Shown piece by piece: positions 61,396 through 64,000 of a stretch of DNA of 64,000 bases. A program made the position numbers and the translations under genes. The DNA is from Butyrivibrio sp. MB2005. GTDB lineage: Bacteria > Bacillota > Clostridia > Lachnospirales > Lachnospiraceae. The stretch is taken from NCBI RefSeq assembly GCF_000424285.1, contig NZ_AUJP01000005.1:62001-126000 (forward strand), in the 5' to 3' direction. The first letter of the stretch is position 1; every line of letters begins with the position of its first letter. Below the pieces are notes generated by a model. That model was not told the origin of the DNA. It made no database searches and worked only from the letters and a program-made list of their open reading frames with translations.

Positions 61396-62764
61396 TATTT
61401 ACGGCCTTATTTCTATAGGCTGCCTCTTTCTTTTTCTCTAAATAATCCTGGTACCTCTCATCGCTCCTGACAAGGCACTCGCCCTCAATAAAAGCAAACA
61501 TAACTATGGATACCAGTACAGAAGTTCCGCCATAGCTAACAAGAGGAAGCGTCACTCCTGTAAGAGGAATGAATTTTGAATTTCCTCCCGCTGTAAGGAA
61601 CACCTGAAAAATATACGTGACTCCAAAACCAAGACAAAGGAGTCTTCCAAAATCATTTTTAATCTTGTAGGCTTCACGTAATACCATTACAAAGGTTGAT
61701 ATACAAATCGCAAGAAGGCAGCAGGCAAAAATTATGCCAAGCTCCTCTGAAATCGCTGCGAAAATAAAGTCTTCCTCAACGTAGGGAATAGATGTGGGAT
61801 TACCCCCATAAAGCCCCAGTCCAAAAAGTCCTCCGCCGCTTATTGCAAAAAGTGACTGTGCTATCTGATAGCCCCCTGTTTCGATATCAGCCCACGGATT
61901 GATAAATGCTGCAACTCTGACCTGAATGTGAGGAAAAAGCTTGTATGCTACGACACTGGCAAGTCCTCCAAAGGCAAAGCCCGAAATAAAGTACAAAGGA
62001 TTCCCGGTTGCCACAAGAAGAATGCACATATATACCACAAAGTAAATAAGCGCACTTCCAAGGTCTTTTAATAAAACAAGAATTATCACATGAGCAGCAG
62101 CAAGCACAGAACAAATAGCTACGTTCTTAAAATTTGTCTTCATAGACAGGACTGACGCCGCAAAAAATACAAAGAAAAGCTTTACAACCTCTGTAGGCAT
62201 AAAGGAAATGCCGGCGATTCTGAAATTGATTTTTGAGCCATTGGTTACAGTTCCATATACCAGAAGCACAGTCAGCAAAATAAGCCCCGCTGCTGCAAAA
62301 ACGTAGCCCATCTTTTCTAAAATCTCTAATCTGAATATTATCTCAGGAATAAGCAGTGCGATAACTATTGAAACCGATGCTATCATGAACTGCTTGATGC
62401 CCTTCCAGTAAGAAACTCTCGTAATTACCAGCATCCCAACCATCAGCATAAAACACATATTGTGAATAATAAGCCTGTTTCCGTCAGGATATATCATCTT
62501 ATACAGTGAAATGGTTGTGAGGATTACAAGGGTTTGGATTGCAAGAAGAAGCAAATACCGCTTACTTCCCGTCTTTGCGATTATCTGAATAAAGCAGGCA
62601 AATTGGGTAAGAAAAAGAAACGCCGTCTGAAAACCGTAGATCCATCCGCGTCTTTTTTCTCCTTTATAGACAAATACCAGGAAGCTGAAAAATGTATAAG
62701 CAAGAATACATCCCCCAATTACATACTTGGCTATTTCAGATAAATAAAAATCAAGTATCCCCAA
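61373..62764 (-). CDS. FtsW/RodA/SpoVE-family peptidoglycan polymerase
   Basis: 463 residues with about 12 membrane helices and SEDS motifs: LKDLGSALIYFVVYMC, VAAFINPWADIETGGYQIAQSLFAISGGGLFG, EDFIFAAISEELG (with catalytic Asp nearby) and PLVSYGGTSVLVSIVMF. Partner of the PBP. The role in elongation, division or sporulation is not decided by sequence. Confidence 0.93.
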   Translation of the reverse strand: MGILDFYLSEIAKYVIGGCILAYTFFSFLVFVYKGEKRRGWIYGFQTAFLFLTQFACFIQIIAKTGSKRYLLLLAIQTLVILTTISLYKMIYPDGNRLIIHNMCFMLMVGMLVITRVSYWKGIKQFMIASVSIVIALLIPEIIFRLEILEKMGYVFAAAGLILLTVLLVYGTVTNGSKINFRIAGISFMPTEVVKLFFVFFAASVLSMKTNFKNVAICSVLAAAHVIILVLLKDLGSALIYFVVYMCILLVATGNPLYFISGFAFGGLASVVAYKLFPHIQVRVAAFINPWADIETGGYQIAQSLFAISGGGLFGLGLYGGNPTSIPYVEEDFIFAAISEELGIIFACCLLAICISTFVMVLREAYKIKNDFGRLLCLGFGVTYIFQVFLTAGGNSKFIPLTGVTLPLVSYGGTSVLVSIVMFAFIEGECLVRSDERYQDYLEKKKEAAYRNKAVNNGQRKSD

Positions 62765-62767
62765 ACT

Positions 62768-64000
62768 TTAATCTGCGCTCCTCTCAAAATGTCCCGTAGT
62801 GTAATCCATACTAAGAAGCTTTTCAATATACATATCCTTATCCTTTCCGGATCCGAATTTCAAAAGCTCCTCATATCCCCTAATTATATCTCTGCTCATA
62901 TCTGCCTTCTCGGTGGTAAGATCCACCCTGAAGCAGGTGTTGTATTTTGATGAAAAACTACTGAGCTTATCTGCCTTTTTAAATAATGATACAGGTACGC
63001 TGTTCCAGATAATATTGGTGCAGTATCTGCAATCATAGGTTACAGGCATGGTTCTGCCTGTTCTGTCATTTATAAAAATAGTCTCGTAGGAAACTTCGCC
63101 GCCTCTTTTTCCTGTGCAGTCCCCAAAGGTGTTCCTGATACAGTTTGCAGTGTGCATCATGGGAACCCTTCCATAAACCTGCAACATAGCTGTAGGCAGT
63201 GAAATCTGCTCATGTCTACCCGATGAAATTATGTGACCATAAATACCTTTCATGGTATCGTTCATCTCGGGATAGCTAAGCTCTAAAGGAAGCGAAAAAT
63301 CCGTAAAGCCTTGATTTTTAAGGATTTCTCCATATAACTTAAATGCTTCTTCATTCCAGAGATAAAGACCATAATCCGGAACTATTCTACCCTTATAGCC
63401 ATAATGAAGTGCATAGGAAAGCTCCTCAAGATTCCTTACAACTATGCCATCAAGGCCGAATTTATCCGCATAATCAAGAATTCTTTTCAGATCGTATCTG
63501 TCAGGAATACCCTTTTCACATCTAAGTACATAAGGAAGCGCAGCAAAAACCTCTGCTCTACCCATATCAGGCAATTCCTGATTTAAAAGAAGGAGCCTTG
63601 AGTCCACAATAACTCTGTCGATATTGCCTCTGTTTACACATTCCTGTGAAACCACGTCAAGCTGAGCCTTACTCATTACGCTTACGCAAAGAGTAGGCTT
63701 ACTTATAAAGCTCTTAATTTTCTCATGTTTATATTCATTTCTCGGAAGCCTTTCTATAGGTGGCATTTCGATGTTATCTTCATATCCGCGGTTTCTTATT
63801 ATAGCTTCTTCAAGCTCTGCTGCAGCTTTTCTTCTTAGCTCATTAAGTGCTTTTACAGGCATGAAAATTCCTGCATCATCCAAAGCAATATCACAGGATG
63901 AAACTGAAAACTCCGAATTACCAAACTTTAAAAGCTGTTTTTTGCAATCATCTAAAGCCATTGGTCTGTTCTGAGCTCTCTGAACAATGTCGCCCGTAAC
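62768..64000 (-). CDS. Peptidase U32-family protein (start beyond right edge)
   Basis: 410 residues are visible in one open frame to the edge, beginning VTGDIVQRAQNRPM, the linker before the DUF3656-like region. The C-terminal part includes AGIFMPVKALNELRREA, a barrel with HTANCIRNTFGDC and YDCRYC (metal or cluster cysteines). U32 members of this kind are collagenase-like or act in RNA hydroxylation (TrhP/RlhA). The N-terminal catalytic half lies outside the window. Confidence 0.9.
   Translation of the reverse strand, partial: VTGDIVQRAQNRPMALDDCKKQLLKFGNSEFSVSSCDIALDDAGIFMPVKALNELRRKAAAELEEAIIRNRGYEDNIEMPPIERLPRNEYKHEKIKSFISKPTLCVSVMSKAQLDVVSQECVNRGNIDRVIVDSRLLLLNQELPDMGRAEVFAALPYVLRCEKGIPDRYDLKRILDYADKFGLDGIVVRNLEELSYALHYGYKGRIVPDYGLYLWNEEAFKLYGEILKNQGFTDFSLPLELSYPEMNDTMKGIYGHIISSGRHEQISLPTAMLQVYGRVPMMHTANCIRNTFGDCTGKRGGEVSYETIFINDRTGRTMPVTYDCRYCTNIIWNSVPVSLFKKADKLSSFSSKYNTCFRVDLTTEKADMSRDIIRGYEELLKFGSGKDKDMYIEKLLSMDYTTGHFERSAD

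Noticed and set aside
63950-64000. Possible frameshift at the start of the U32 peptidase gene
   Set aside because: Careful re-reading gives one continuous frame (GDIVQRAQNRPM) to the window edge; the ATG at 63961 is simply internal.
1-64000. tRNA or rRNA genes, CRISPR arrays, insertion sequences, prophage
   Set aside because: None was recognised on reading; no repeat-spacer arrays, transposases or integrases are present.

Overview
The window reads as chromosome of a low-GC Gram-positive anaerobe of the Lachnospiraceae, most like Butyrivibrio or Pseudobutyrivibrio. This is inferred from gene order (rpmB-asp23-yloV-recG, rplU-prp-rpmA-obg-yhbY-nadD-yqeK-rsfS), an L27 that needs Prp cleavage, a short HisG with HisZ, divergent lexA/yneA-type genes, and a xylo-oligosaccharide operon with a GH120 enzyme. 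Nearly all genes lie on the minus strand. Only two AraC-type regulators and lexA are on plus. I saw no rRNA, tRNA, CRISPR array or insertion sequence.

Layout. 1-1030: a GC-richer, compositionally foreign patch holding the start of a secreted Ig-like repeat protein behind a promoter and an attenuator-like hairpin. 1397-6021: a hexuronate catabolism locus (AraC regulator, uxaB, uxaA) whose first gene (uxaC) and last gene (eda) survive only as fragments. 6039-10571: a TtcA-like/nitrilase/CPBP operon, a small membrane protein cut by a stop codon, a fibronectin-III remnant and a lipoprotein. 10591-19677: a sugar ABC importer (binding protein and two permeases) with GH3 and GH120 enzymes, divergent from an AraC regulator with tandem operator-like repeats. 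19776-24914: secreted FnIII protein, small membrane protein, CPBP, MATE, YfbR-like and cytidylate-kinase-like genes. 25039-26578: yneA-like and lexA genes around a spacer with SOS boxes and a candidate structured RNA.

26681-63999 is mostly core: the L21/L27/Obg/NadD operon, RNase G with two radical-SAM-associated genes, a histidine cluster (hisZ-G-D-B-IE) in which HisIE carries a degenerate HisF-like N-terminal domain, recU and pseudouridine synthases, coaD and rsmD separated by a large secreted transglutaminase, a topoisomerase IV-type gene pair, DegV, recG, a FakA/YloV-like protein, Asp23, L28, a coiled-coil J-domain protein, ytfI/ytfJ homologues, a RodA/PBP pair, and a U32 peptidase running off the right edge.

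How they fit: imported xylo-oligosaccharides would be cut by the GH120 and GH3 enzymes, which have no visible signal peptide. FakA-like and DegV (FakB-like) proteins probably form a fatty-acid kinase. The galacturonate/glucuronate route is broken at both ends, so the strain must use copies elsewhere or have lost the pathway.
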